Source of the DNA: Euonymus europaeus
Lineage: Eukaryota > Streptophyta > Magnoliopsida > Celastrales > Celastraceae
NCBI GenBank assembly: GCA_963580455.1
Contig: OY756968.1
Span: 2,331,544-2,395,543, forward strand
Reading direction: 5' to 3'
Length of the DNA stretch: 64,000 nucleotides
Made by a program: the position numbers and the translations under genes. Shown here piece by piece: positions 1-12,900 of the stretch. The notes beneath the pieces are model-generated. The model made no database searches, was not told where the DNA came from, and was given only the letters and a program-made list of their open reading frames with translations. Each line of letters begins with the position of its first letter. The first letter of the stretch is position 1.

Positions 1-100
1 GACAGAGAAATCGAATGGAAATAAGCAGACGGAATAATAGAAAGTCAAGGGACAAAAACATCTCGATCAAATATATAAGGCTATGAGGACATAGATATAC

Positions 101-3100
101 CTCCGGAAAAGCTGCTCAGGCTCCTCTTCTTGTTCTTCTTCAGCCTCTTCATGATTAAGATGATTTCTAGTAGTTCTAGGCCTATCTGAAAATGTATACT
201 TGCCTGAGAGGAGTTCATTGTGTCTAGTAAGAACTTTCTGGAGCTGATCGTTCAACTCAATTGCTCGCGAAACCACTTTCTCATCCCTGGAATTTTAATT
301 GAAAATAAAAAGAATTTAAAACGTGATGTTTGTATCGTTACATGTGCAACATGACATCCTTTTTTTTCTTCTTTCTCATAGGGAAACAAAAAATAAATTT
401 AATGAAGGGACACAAAGGGGGTGCCAGGATTATACCCAAGAGATCATACCCCCCACATCCACCCCTTATTTCACTAATTTCTCCATTTGCCTACATAAGC
501 CCTAGACAATTCAAAACAAAGACTTAATATGTTTGTCATGATTTGTGGGTGTCATGGAGTTGACAGGGTGCTTGCAACTTGGATGATTATTCAAAACTTT
601 ACCCAAATTGTGCAGACAAAATCAAACCTACAGAGATCTTAGAGCAGTCTTATCAACTATCGTCAATCAACCATGGCAAAAACTGGAACTAGAAAGCAGC
701 CCTACCTGGAAGTCAGCACAAAATGCATTACACGCTGCTTTTGGAATGAACACTGTTCCACGAGATCAAGAGTGAATTCATCCCTTGCACCCTAAAAAAG
801 AATACAATAGAATGTATTACCTAGGAAATCAAAATTTTGACTTAAATAACAGGTCAGAAGCACACCTCAGGATGCTGAGGATCAACAGCATCGAGGACGT
901 CTTTCAATACGTCTAATGCGTTATTAGCCTTCTGAATAATACTGCACAAAATAGATAAACTGAAGAATGGAATTTTGTGCACACGCCAAAAAAGGGAAAA
1001 AATAAAAAGGAAATTTTACAGTTATCTTCTAGTTATTTATAGCAAGTAGATAACTGGGGGAATTCGAGGTGAAGTGTTTATTACTGATATCATATCTTAG
1101 TTGTATAGATTCAATCTAATTCATTAAACTAGAGAGTCATTTTTTTCAACCTCAAGTGTCTACGATAGTAAAACATAAGGAATCAACTATACACTTGATG
1201 CACTTTGATGCTATTCTCGTATACCTATTGTCAGTAAAGTTGTTAGTCTGGGAGGTTTCTTATAAACACTTTCCATTGAGAAAAGTTTCAATATCTCCTG
1301 CCCTCACTCCATGGCCCACACAGAGAAACCTCTTTGTCATTATATTTTCCAATTTCCAATTTATGCTGGGATTATTACGTTGTTTAGCATTTATAAATAC
1401 GATTACTATGAATTCAATTCAAAAGACACATTTATAAGAAAATAATAGACCTTAAAATGGTGGACATAGCACCCTTTCATTTCCATGTGGATTTAACAAT
1501 CACTCGTGAATTTGAGGATTTCCATAATGGATTCTAGAGTCTCAACCCCTCAAGCAGAATAAGTACAGTGTGATACAAAGTGCATAACTAGACCGCACAA
1601 TCAAAAACCAGAAGACCAACGGATTAGAAGTTACCTAGAATCTGGAATAATTCGAGTCTCCGCTTGTACATCAGCAGCTTCTTGTCTAGCTGCAGCAAGT
1701 TCCCCATTGAGAGTACCATCTGTCCTTGGTTGTGAAGCTGGACGATTTGCTGTAGAAGAAGGCCTTTGAGGAAACTGTACTCCTGCACTCTGGAAAGTTA
1801 CCAGATACAGAAAAACACCATCCATCATCTAACACAAACCCAAAAAGACAAACAGAAACACACACAACCATAGACCGCAAGTTACAATTGTTGCAGAGTT
1901 AATTATACACTCGACCACAAAGTATCATAAGAACATCAACAAGGATGGCATAAACATCTTCTTCAGGACATAGTGCACACATTTCCATAGATTTGCAAAG
2001 AAGCAGCACGTAACTACAAAGCTCCCACAGTAGAGACGGGTCAAGATATACACATTTCCAATGATCTTACTACATATTAAGAAAGCATATCATCCACAAC
2101 GAGGCTGATGGTTCAAATTTCAAAAAAACCATTGCAGCTACGAATCAGGAGGAGAAACAATTGAGTACAAAACAAATAATAAAAACCAAACTTTCATTTG
2201 TCTACTATTAAAGTCGAGAAACTTAATTGGGATAGACTTTAACATTTTTCTAAAGCTGGAGAGCAAATCCTCCTAGGTTCTAATTTACCACTTATATTAA
2301 CTTTTGAAATGTCACTCCCAAAAAATCCACTTGGACATCCTAGATTTGAAAGAACATTAAAACATCTCAAGGCTACCAACTGATGCAATTCAAACACAAT
2401 GGAGGACATAAAACATTGTATCTGCAACTATTTTAGTGTAGCAGGTGTATCTTTTTAGTGTGCAACTGACTCAGAATCATCAACAAATAACGGACCTATT
2501 AAAGTCTTTATTGAATCTCTCTCCAAAGAATTTAAAACCAACTAACATCAAACTGAAGTATGTTAAAATCAATAGCATTTCATTGCCAGCCTTCTCTTAC
2601 TGCATATGCCATTTTTATGCTAGATATGAAAACTATTGAAGCCTAAAGCACAAAACAGATTATATGCAGAAAACATGTTATAACTTCCCATCCTAGGCAC
2701 ATTACTACTATACAGACCCCGAATTAAAAAACTAATGTATATGATACCAATCAAGAAAAAACAGACAGCAAAATCTTTTTTTCTTATTGCAAGCTTATGA
2801 GATCCACCCCATACGAATCAAACCAATCATATTTTCTACAAAAAAAATATTCATGTCATCTAACTCCAAAATATTCCATTTCTGTACCTACCACCAAGTC
2901 ATAATATGCAGCGTAGAACTGAGGGAACTTTCCTTTTGCACCACCAAGGGACGTCTGTGTGGCATCCAACAGAAGAAATATCTTTTCTCGTACAGGCCAG
3001 TCAGTCTGAAACAACATAACAGAGTAAATTTTCTAAAAAGAAACACTTAAACACTGCTCATGAGCAACAGTTCTAACAGCGTAGAATGAGTTTTCACCTT

Positions 3101-4375
3101 TTTCTTGACTATCTTCACTAGAATAGAGAGAATTCCCACATCAATCACCTGCTTGTATACATCATCTCCAATATTATTCATCAACATCTCCAACAACTGC
3201 AGAAATAAGCGATATAGATGATGGTTGAAAATCAAGGTATAAAGCAGCAACAGCCAACAGGATAGCAACTATGGCTATAACTGAAGCACCTTCGGTGTCA
3301 TATTTTAGACAAAGAAAGACTAACCATTGAGTTATATGACACCGTTACGAAGCATAAATGACAAACAGGAATCAAAGGAAACCAATAGTTTACATCAAAT
3401 TAGGATAACAAGCTCACCAAAACTGCATAAAGTTGAGTGTTTGAGTTTTTACTTCCCAGACGTTTTTTAATAGCTTTAACAACATCTTTTGCTTGTCTGC
3501 ACCATAGAAATAACACAAAAAGAAGAATGATCAAAGAAGTCCAGATAACACCACATGGTGAGAAATAATGGAACTTTTTCACTAGGCAATAATTATTAGA
3601 ATGTATTGTCACATTTACTCAGTACCGACAACAAGAATCAATGAGAACCAGGTGATATGCCGTAGGTCAGAAAGCGAAGTTAATCCATATCTTATGTCAA
3701 TGCCATGTGATAACAGATCTTTGATGTCAAAAACAACTTATTCTCAGCTAGATTTGTCTCCACGAAACTCACTCCTCCATTATGGGAAAAAAGATATAAA
3801 GGTCCAGAGTTCCAAAGAAAATGACGATAATTATAAAAATAAATGTGTAGTTCAACGACAATTCCACAATACTGTTAAATCTCTCCATCACATTTATAAT
3901 GGCTACGACAAATGCTTTCAGTTACACATAATCCTGTAATCTTCAACAAATCAAGGATAGGTAGCACATGGACACAGAAATATGGGAATTTTTATGGGCA
4001 AGGACATAGTAAGAAATTGCATTTATTTCTCACCCGCACAAACTTTTTGGAAGACTTAAAGACGCAGTTGTGCATGGAAAAAATAGGGATGGATGAAAAA
4101 TAATAACCATAAATCAAACTATAAGCATATTGACTCTCAATCCACAGATTATCAAAAGATGATAGAAATACTGGAGCACCAACAAAAGCAAGGAGTGGAA
4201 CTGGAATGCAAATCAAACATTGCTTTAAAATTCACAGTACTTAAAAAACTAAGAGCATTAAAAGAGAGTTACACCTTTGGTCATGTGAAACTAATTCACA
4301 TATTTCAATGTTTTTTGTCCAATCCACTTCAGTCAATTTACCACTTGTTGCAGAACTTACAAGTTCAGCTGCCAT
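101..4375 (-). CDS. TOM1-like (TOL) protein, VHS-GAT domains, 3' end outside window
   Basis: TOL proteins are plant ESCRT-0 substitutes: they bind ubiquitinated membrane cargo at the plasma membrane and endosomes and pass it to ESCRT-I for vacuolar degradation. Eight coding exons read on the minus strand: 4275-4375, 3418-3496, 3098-3196, 2892-3005, 1635-1789, 866-941, 706-791, 101-286. They keep frame and give 298 residues. The start [19 protein letters not shown] is typical of the family. The VHS domain covers about residues 5-135 ([18 protein letters not shown], then [18 protein letters not shown]). The GAT domain covers about 180-270 ([16 protein letters not shown]). An acidic stretch follows ([15 protein letters not shown]). 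For exon 4 I chose the GTAGGT donor, which keeps a Val seen in relatives, over a GTGGTA three bases earlier. The last visible donor is at 99-100, so the clathrin/ubiquitin-binding C-terminus lies outside. The subfamily looks like the TOL6/TOL9 type; the exact paralogue is uncertain. Confidence 0.93.
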
Positions 4376-4382
4376 AATTTGC

Positions 4383-6250
4383 CTGGTAAATTAAAATTTG
4401 CACGAAGTAAGGATTTTTGCTAGAACAAATCAAAAGAAATAAAATTAGTGCCGTGAGTCTGAAAGTATCAAAGGGAGAGACCATATAATGTAAAAGTCCT
4501 TCAAAAAAAATCACTCTCAAGAGATACAAAAAAGTTAAACATAATTCTGAATCTAGTCATTCCAAGAACCATGGCTCCGTACTTACCAGCACTTCCATTC
4601 ACAGAGTATTTTTTTCCCATACATTGTAAACAATGTTACATCATTGAGCTCAAATTAATCAAAAAATTGCAAAGCCTCAAGAGGGCAACTTCTCCTGAAT
4701 ATTACAATTGATCTACTTTATTTTTGAGGAGGCCAGGGAACCAAAAAAAATATAATAGACTCATCGATAATTCCATTTGCATGTCCATAAATGTTGATGC
4801 AGAATAGTTCTGCTAATAAATTCGCCACCAGTTTGGTCGTGTTATACTGCTTGTGGACGCTGGAGGTAAATAGGATAATAAGAACTGAAGATTAAATCTA
4901 CAGTCTAAAGAACCAAATTAATCAAGTAAATGTTGATACAGACTATGACAATGACTCAGGACACTGTAGCACACAGATACAGTGATATACAAGCTGCTAC
5001 GATGCAGTTTTCCATGTATATGGTTGCTCCAATGGAATTTAAAGTCAATATATTTACATATCAAAGAAACAAAATGATACATATCTTGGCATCGGAAGAA
5101 GGAGAAAAAGGGAATGCCCAACCAAAGCACTGGCCAGGCTGCCACTGCTTAGGACCTAATCCCTATGAAAACAACACCAAACTGACCCTCTGTGTGTGCA
5201 TGGGGAGAGGGGTTACATATCTCTGAACTTACCTAAACTCAAAACCCACTTTATGGAAAAGTAAAATATTACGTCACCAAAACATGAAGAATAAAATTTG
5301 AAATATAGAGATTAAAAAGAGAGAAAACTGCCAGTAAATCAACACATACAAGTACAGAAGGAATGGCTGAATCAGATCAAATGACGGCGTTGAATATCAT
5401 AAGCTTTGAAATTTCATACTCTATACTGCAAGAAAACAAAAGGTTTCAAGGATATCAATATTTACAAAAGGAAATGAAATAAATAATCACCATAATTTAC
5501 GGGCAGGGAGGATGAATCAGTATAGAATGCATTATGGGCTATATGTTTGAGAGAAATCTGAGCAGCAATTACAAACGCGTGTACTTACATGGAAATGCAA
5601 TGCAGGCATGTACAAATTACCCACTATTGATTAGGAGAATACCGAGGAGACAAATGCATAAGTACAAGCACAGCATAATTTCTTCCACAGGGCCAAGTCA
5701 TAAGAGACAATGGACAGCCATGAACTAGACAAGAGGAGACTTCAAAACTGCAGACCACTCTAGATACAATGAGGCTACATTTAATAGGGAGGAATGGGTC
5801 AGGTAGGAGATCATGGAAGCATAGAAAGTGATATACCCATTCATTAAACCTTTCCACACATTCACGTGAGTGACTTTAAATTGGAACCCTTACATTGCTT
5901 GTCCGATTCCCCTCCAACAACAAATAAATAAATAAAACATCACATTAAAAATAAAATAAAAAACAATGAGAGAGACCTTTAATCCAGCGAACAGATCTAA
6001 GATTGAATGCTTCGATTTCAATTATACTCTGTTACTCTACAATTTCTCATCCAATTCGAAATTCCTCAAACCAAAAAGAAGCTTAAGCAACTTCTCAACT
6101 CGAAGAAATTCATCCCCCTAGAATCACAAAACTACTCAATAAAGATCTTGCACCAGAAAACAGATAAAGAGATATCGAGATCGAAAAACTATCAATCCAT
6201 ATAAAACGAATAAAGTAAAAGAAAAGGTAACACCAAAAAGACGACGTACC
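4383..6250 (-). other. 5'-UTR intron of the TOL gene
   Basis: On the minus strand a consensus donor (CAG/GTACGT at 6251-6248) and an acceptor (TTACCAG/GC at 4383) lie just 7 bases upstream of the TOL start codon. They imply a 1.87 kb intron in the 5' UTR, with the first non-coding exon at about 6251-6560. The ORFs over this stretch are short and look like noise. Long leader introns near the start codon often raise plant gene expression; that role here is inference. Confidence 0.6.
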
Positions 6251-6293
6251 TGGAATACAGAGACTAAGAACAGAAAATCGATGAAGGCGCAAT

Positions 6294-6302
6294 AAACCCT
6301 AA
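6294..6302 (+). promoter_or_regulatory. telo-box AAACCCTAA in the TOL leader
   Basis: The 9-mer AAACCCTAA lies in the inferred first non-coding exon of TOL. Telo-boxes near transcription starts are known in Arabidopsis to bind TRB-type factors and to be enriched in housekeeping genes. A single 9-mer is weak evidence. Confidence 0.3.
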
Positions 6303-6569
6303 CTAGCTTCAGCATTTCAAACTCCACATAAATAAAACTAGAAGCTATCAAAAGTAACAACTTCAAATCGTGATTGCTCAAATTGTGGTAACAGCAGAAA
6401 AGCTTCAATTGCGTGACTCTGAAGAAAAACAGGCGGTGTCGGCTTTCAGTTATTTGAGCTCCTAACTGTTAAAAGACATGAGAGAGGAGGCCACCGCCAT
6501 AAAAGAGGGCTGTCTCAGCTTTCTCTCTCTACCAATAAAGGCAAAATCGTTCTTTCCCGAACAAAGAGT

Positions 6570-7964
6570 CTTGGGCTCTGCTTTGCAATGATTTGGGCAG
6601 CGATTTTAGAATAATAAAGTAACGATTATGATCGATTCTTAGAGTGTTTTAAAAATAGTCTGATTCGGAATATTTTTAAAATTTCTCAATTTCTGTCAAA
6701 ATTATTGTTTTTAAAATATAAATAAGCATGATTTTTATCATTCATCATTTTCAGTCTCTCAAACAGATCGAGTAACTCCACCTGTAGATTTATACTTTTT
6801 TAAAATAGATTTTTCGTCAATCTTCTAATCTATTATATTTCTACCTTCTGATTTAGTTGGTTTTACCAACCATCTTAAACTAATATAAGGTATCCACTAA
6901 TAAATCTAATATTTTTTGTTTCTCAAAAATGCTGATTAAAAATGGTAATGATTGAAAATTATAATTCTATAGCATGTGTTCGAAGACACAAGATAATGAT
7001 AAAAATGAAAAATAATAATGTGCGTTTTTAGAGTATAGATAAAAATAAAGGAATATATTTTAAATATCTCAAAATTGTATTAGAATTTGTCATAAAAACA
7101 AACGTTATCATTATTTTTTTTCAAAAATGATTTAAAACTGTCATTCAAATTCGAAATTGGCATCATATGACTTGGAAAACGAGTTCATCACACATCAACT
7201 ATCTCATACTCTGACTCTGTAGCTCAGGGCCCTCATAATTTAATTTTTTAAAACTTTAATATGTTTTGATCGAATTTATAAGTTCAATCTTTTTTTTAAT
7301 CTCTAACAAAAATAAATTCAACACAAGAAAAACATCGAATATTTTGTGTTTATGTTTATCAGTGCAGAATTTTGATATTTTTTATTTTCAATTGCAGAAT
7401 TTTGATATTTTTTATATTCAATTAGATTTTTTATTTAGGACAAAGAAATATTATTAGTTAGATTGATAAGTGCGATCAAAATATATTTATAATATTTTTA
7501 AAATAAATAAAAATAATAATTGGGACATCAACAGGGCTCAGCGGAATCTATACACGTGTCAGCGAACCAAGGAAGCGGTTCAGATATTCTATGACCTCGC
7601 ATGTGGGGCTGAGGAGTTCTATTTTCTCGAGAAAAACAAAAGAGAAAAAGAGAGAGAGGGACAGCATGTACGGAGTTAGCCGATGATGATGTGGCTGTGC
7701 GACCTTTTGATTCTTTTTAACGACTGGGTTCGGTTCTCCTATAGTTCTCTGGTAATTCTTATTTTACAATTTTCCAACGAAATACCGCCACGTATAAATA
7801 TATGTTTGTTTCTTGTCGAACAACGAGCTGACGTTGACACATTCATTCATGCAGGAATATGACACGTGTTAAACTTAAATTTAATTTACTCCATCAACAA
7901 TTTTGTAATTTTGTATGTACAAATCTCACTCCATTTACTTAAGCTTAGACTTATCAATTGCTGG
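6570..7964. other. intergenic, upstream region of TOL
   Basis: AT-rich sequence with no believable ORF. Two G-box/ABRE-like cores, ACACGTGTC at 7552-7560 and GACACGTGTT at 7861-7870, lie about 1.0-1.3 kb upstream of the likely TOL start. A short purine-rich tract is at 7628-7663. I see no other structure. Confidence 0.5.
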
Positions 7965-7973
7965 TTTTCAATT

Positions 7974-8940
7974 GGCTAATGATAAATGAACACCCCCTAC
8001 ATTTAACCCCTATCTCTCCATGACTATGACAAGTTTTTTCTAATTTATTTTGGAGCTTTTGGAGATGTCAAGCATTTTTTTTTAATTTTTTTTGTTTTAT
8101 TTTAATTCCATCATATTATTGAAAAATACAATTGGGTCTCATTTTCTATGAAACCTCTCTTCTCTTTTTCATTGTCTCTCTGTTCCTTTCCTGTGCCAGT
8201 CCTCTTTGCCTGTGAAACCCAGAGGACAGTCACCTTCGCCACTGCGGAAATCTCCTCCCATTGGTCACCTTCCCTCTCTATCTAGTTGTACAAGATTAAT
8301 GGCTGGGAGCGCCGTACTTTTCTATCAATTCATCGAGCAATGTTTTCGCCTATTCTCACTGCACCGACACCATGTCCCATCAGGAGATCGATTTGATGAA
8401 AATCGTGAAGAAAGCCTTAGATCCGAAAGCTATGGGTGGTCTTGGATTGTAGTTCACTGTAATCCCCCCTTTGGATTGTAAGCTAGGTAAAAATCGAAGC
8501 TTCTGCTTCAGTTCTCTTCTAAGCTGAGAGCATTCAACGAAGTGAGACCTTAGACAGAGAGAGAGAGTTTCGCACCGACAGAGGCTGGGACATCATAGAC
8601 AACTTTGCCGGCAGATTTGAGAGGCGGTAACACTGGAGGAGTCAGATTTGACGCCTCTACAATCTCAATAACCTAGGGGAGGCTTCATGGACCATCCTGT
8701 GGGGGCAAGCGGGAGGGCGGAGGCAAGCTTTAACATGGCGTCGGTGTCATCGATGGTGGCGGCGAAGTCTAACGGAGGGAGGAGGAGGAGAGAGACTGAA
8801 GCCAAAATATGAAGGTTAACTTTTTGTATTTAAATCTATAGAGGAGAAAGAGAAAAATATTAAATTTTGAGGGGATGATGTGATGGGAGTGGGGGGTTTG
8901 GGTAAAGGACATAGGGATGGGGGTTGCTTTAACCCTTCCC
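7974..8940. mobile_element. Mutator-like non-autonomous element with gene-like filler
   Basis: The 9-mer TTTTCAATT occurs at 7965-7973 and again at 8941-8949, the target-site length of Mutator-like elements. The two ends are imperfect inverted repeats: both begin GG and share AACCCC/CCCTAT blocks (left block near 7990-8025, right block near 8890-8938). The inside is much richer in GC than its surroundings and holds short open frames: one at 8206-8481, and a 26-codon one starting [16 protein letters not shown] near 8371. I recognise neither. GC-rich exon-like filler between such ends is how Pack-MULEs look, but the captured source gene was not identified and the terminal repeats are degraded. 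Confidence 0.5.
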
Positions 8941-8949
8941 TTTTCAATT

Positions 8950-9660
8950 ACCCAAAAAATGCATCCATTTGGTTGAGAATATGTATGATAGTGTATAAAT
9001 TAACGAATAAATTGTATATCGTATAAGTTGTCAAATAAATTATTTGTTGTTTGGTAGAGCTTAAGTTTTAATTGCGTATAAATTGTCAATTTACTATTAA
9101 GATATATAAATTAAGTTTAATAATGAAATAAAAATTATAGAATATGAATCTTGTTAGAAATAACTTTATGCTTTGAGTTAGAATATATAATTTTTTTCGA
9201 AATCTAACATATAAGTTAAGAGATAAAATACCAAATGTGCGAGACAACAATAAACAATAAAAAAATTTGAGAGAATTTCTTTTAATATATGACTAATGTG
9301 ATTGTGGACTAATAAAATTGAAAAATAACTTATAACTGCTGAGCGACAAGGTGACTCACACCCAACCAACCAAACACATTTATTACCAATCCAAAAGCAT
9401 AATGGGCTTTTAAATTGCATAAATACGTGCTACACCAATGGGCCTAGACACTAACCTAAGGCCCATAATAATCGACTCATGGAGGCCTATATAAGCATAA
9501 GCCTGTTTATCCCAAAAAAAGGTCCAAGACTTGAGCCTAAGTCGCGGTCCCAACTTCTCTTACAAATGAACATACACCATCTACTGTAAATGATACTCAT
9601 GATTTAGGCTTTCCATATCCATGATTGAAAGTCAATAAGGACACATAAATTAAACAACTT
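8950..9660. other. intergenic, AT-rich, nothing recognised
   Basis: Low-complexity AT-rich sequence with only short chance ORFs. The part nearest 9660 may already be the 3' flank or 3' UTR of the DDR4-like gene. Confidence 0.4.
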
Positions 9661-9767
9661 TCAGGTGAGAATCAATGAATCATGACTACAGTAAGAAAAA
9701 TGGAGGATCAAGTGTAGATACGTGGCTGTCAATCGTCAGATGAAGGGGCAGAAAAAAGCTCCTCCCT

Positions 9768-9784
9768 CCCCCCCCCCCCCCCCC
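9768..9784 (+). repeat. poly-C tract (17 C), poly-G on the DDR4 strand
   Basis: A run of 17 C, preceded by a CCTCCCTCC context, lies about 140 bp past the DDR4-like stop codon. It is therefore probably in, or just after, that gene's 3' UTR, where the transcript would read as G17 plus GGG blocks. The length is unusual for such AT-rich DNA and is prone to slippage and sequencing error. Confidence 0.85.
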
Positions 9785-9921
9785 ACCTCCACAAAATACA
9801 GTAATACATCCTAAGCCTCTGCATTCTCACTGAATTAACAATGAATAGGTAACTAAATCGTCGTAAAAATCCTACTCTCTATCTTCCATTTTGCAGAGTA
9901 ATCAGTAATCAAGGACCAACA

Positions 9922-12900
9922 TCAACTGGATTGATCCGGAGCCACCTTCAGCGCCATCTCAAGCCGGGTAGTTTCTTTCCACTTGTTAACATACCTGAGG
10001 AAAGCATTACCTGGGTTTTCTCCAGGTGGTGCCCGAACACGGGTAGATCTCCTAACCTCTTCTTCTTCCTCCAAAGCAATCTTCCCAGTAAAATCCTTGG
10101 AGTTCTTTTGAAGTTCCAAGCTGCAAGAGCATTTAGGAGGGGGAAAACTTCAAAGCTGAGGCCAGAAAAATTAAACAAAACACATAGCTGGATACTTTCT
10201 ACTGACATCAATGCTATCTTCAGGCATAAGTGTCAATTTCTACGTCAGATTCTTCTAAGACAGTACTATCATCCATCACAAAAACTCGTCACAGGCAGAG
10301 ATTCACAGATAAGCAGCATTTTTTAAGTCAATAACGGCAAAGTGCACAGGATTTGGACCAAAGAAAATAATTTGCAGTTCAAATTAACGGTATTGATTGT
10401 TTTAAAGAAATTCACACTCCCTTGGTTTTGGATATGTAGCTGTAAAATTGCACTCGAGCAATGCCTATTTATCGATCTAAACAAATTAGATGTCTAAGCT
10501 CTTTCATTGATTTTCACATAATATGTTTGGGTTTGACACCTGTGAGTGTGATTGTTACAATAATCTACTGCCAACAATCCACACACAACACTGTGAGCAA
10601 ACTAGAAGTCAAACTTGATTAGTATAAAGAAACTCAAAAAGACAATTCTGTAAAAAACATTAGATGATTGGAAGGAAAGGGTACGATGATGGAAGTTTAG
10701 ACTAGTTTTTGGGTTTAGGGAACTACGACCCTAAAATGGAAGGCAACTAAAACCCAATATATTTGGTGGTTGGGAGGAAGTAAAAGGAACAGTGATAGAG
10801 GGAATTACTTTTCTGGTGCATGGTTGAGAAGCAAAACTCGAAGAAGAAAAAAATCAAATTGTCAACTCAAGATTAGCTCACCATATTTTTCCGTAGCATG
10901 TTTCCAGCTGTTTCTTGAGAGCCCTTTCCCTCTCACCCTTTGGATTTAACGAATTAATCAATGCATCAAGCTGTTCAACCATGTCAATTGCCAATGAGAC
11001 GGGTGGAAAAAAATGCAAGAGTAAAATGGAAGTAGAGAACTCATAATAGCTGAAGTGCAGCATCAATACCTCTTCTTTGGTGCTATAGTAGCCCCACTGC
11101 TTAAAGTCAGAAGTCTCAACAAATATCCTCCCATCACGCCGGAACCACCAATACCTAGTGTAATTTCTGTCTTTACCTAAAGGGTTGGTGCGTATGAATC
11201 GTTTTTCCATCTCCCGTTCATAAATTTGTTTCTGCAGGACAAATCACAGTCAATAAAAGATCATTTTAAAAGAGAAATGGAAAAGCAAACATACACAAGC
11301 ACAACCAAACAAACGCATGCAAACAAGCAAACCACAACACTTTAAGAGGGAGCATGGAATGTATTAAACCCTCTGATCTTTGCTCTTCTTATATGTTGCT
11401 ACATTATTATCATCTTTCAACTGTTTCAGTACATCCTCGCCAGATGGATCTTCAGCATCTTTTGCTGGGGTTTTCAGATGCATAATCTGCTGCTTCGCCA
11501 TCTTCTTTGACGCAGTTTTTGAATTGTGCCTTTCATTTATGTAAGAGAAAAATAATACCATCAAACACAAACATTTAGCAGCATGATGTCAACATGTCAT
11601 ATATAGATCACCAATAAGTGAATTCCAGACCTTTTTCTTGATGTATGGTTATCTTGAAATGACATGGCCTCCCCGTTTGTTTCAGTCACTAACTCTCCAT
11701 TATGTTTAATGTGATCGTCTTTCACCACCACCTGTAGATCACTTGCTCCATTCTCAGCAATAATCTCACAAATTACTCCATTGACGCCAGATTGAGCCTT
11801 CAACCGCTCCTTCTCTTCTCTTTTTTTTCTAGCTTCTTCTAATGCTTCCCCCCTTCTTGTGGCCCCAAGTGCCTGTCGCTCTTCAATATATTTTCCCAAC
11901 TTCTCCTTAAAAATATCTGTTTCGAGCGCATGATTTACCAATTCTTGTAAGATTGCCAATTTAGCTTGTGCATCTAGAAAGCCATAGCGCCCCCGCTTGA
12001 TAGGTGTAACATGAGTACATAATTCAGGAATGTTGGCCATTTCCAAAAAAATGCACAAGTACTCTGTCCAGTTTATTAAAGTAATCTGCGATGAAGTCAA
12101 AATGTATTTATAAGGAACATTCTATTGGGGTAAGTGACGCAAGTCAAAGGAATTATGCATAAGAAGATGGAAAACCCAACAACTCCAGTTCAAAAGAAAG
12201 AAAGTTTATGGAAAACTACGAACTATAATGAGAAGAAAAAAATCTGGGACATAATACCTTTAATTTTCGGCCTTTGTTCTCCAGAGCAGAAAGATATTTA
12301 CCACCATCTTTTATAAGTAACCGAAGAAGTGCTGAATGTAGTTCCATAATGAGAACAAGATTACTGTCTTTATGGCAGATAGCATTTTCAAAATCTTCAA
12401 GAGAGAATGGCCATAATTGCAACAGTTTACCAAATGAAGAACAAAAATCCCAAACCATCAGAAGATCACCAAAACAATCCATAGAAACTTTAAAATCCTT
12501 TGTTGGATCAGGACGATCGGTAAAAACTGGATCATCTGAACCAGGCTGCACCAGCAAATCGTCAATTGGATATTTGATATGATTATCCTTTGAGTTTTCG
12601 CCTTCTGCAGATCAAAGTATTAATAAGTATGGTAAATAAAAGTTCACTGTAAAAATATTTGTCACCATACAAGCCTCTTTTGAGCAAGCACTGTAGGAAA
12701 TTCCACAAAATAAAATTGAACATCCTTAGTAATGCAATCAATTAAAATCATAATTGATTACACTGCAAGGAACAAGAGAAAAGAAAACCATATTCAGGGT
12801 CCGACAGCATAGATTGAATTAATAGACTGCTTGCCTTACCATTCTCATCTGCAATAACTCCAGTGTTATTCTCGTCTTCCTCAGTTTTCCTTCTCCTCTT

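Noticed and set aside
3601..3939. 112-codon plus-strand ORF
   Set aside because: Lies in a TOL intron, opposite strand, no recognisable features.
9931..10326. 131-codon plus-strand ORF
   Set aside because: It is the antisense shadow of the last DDR4 exon, whose minus-strand frame has clear family features.
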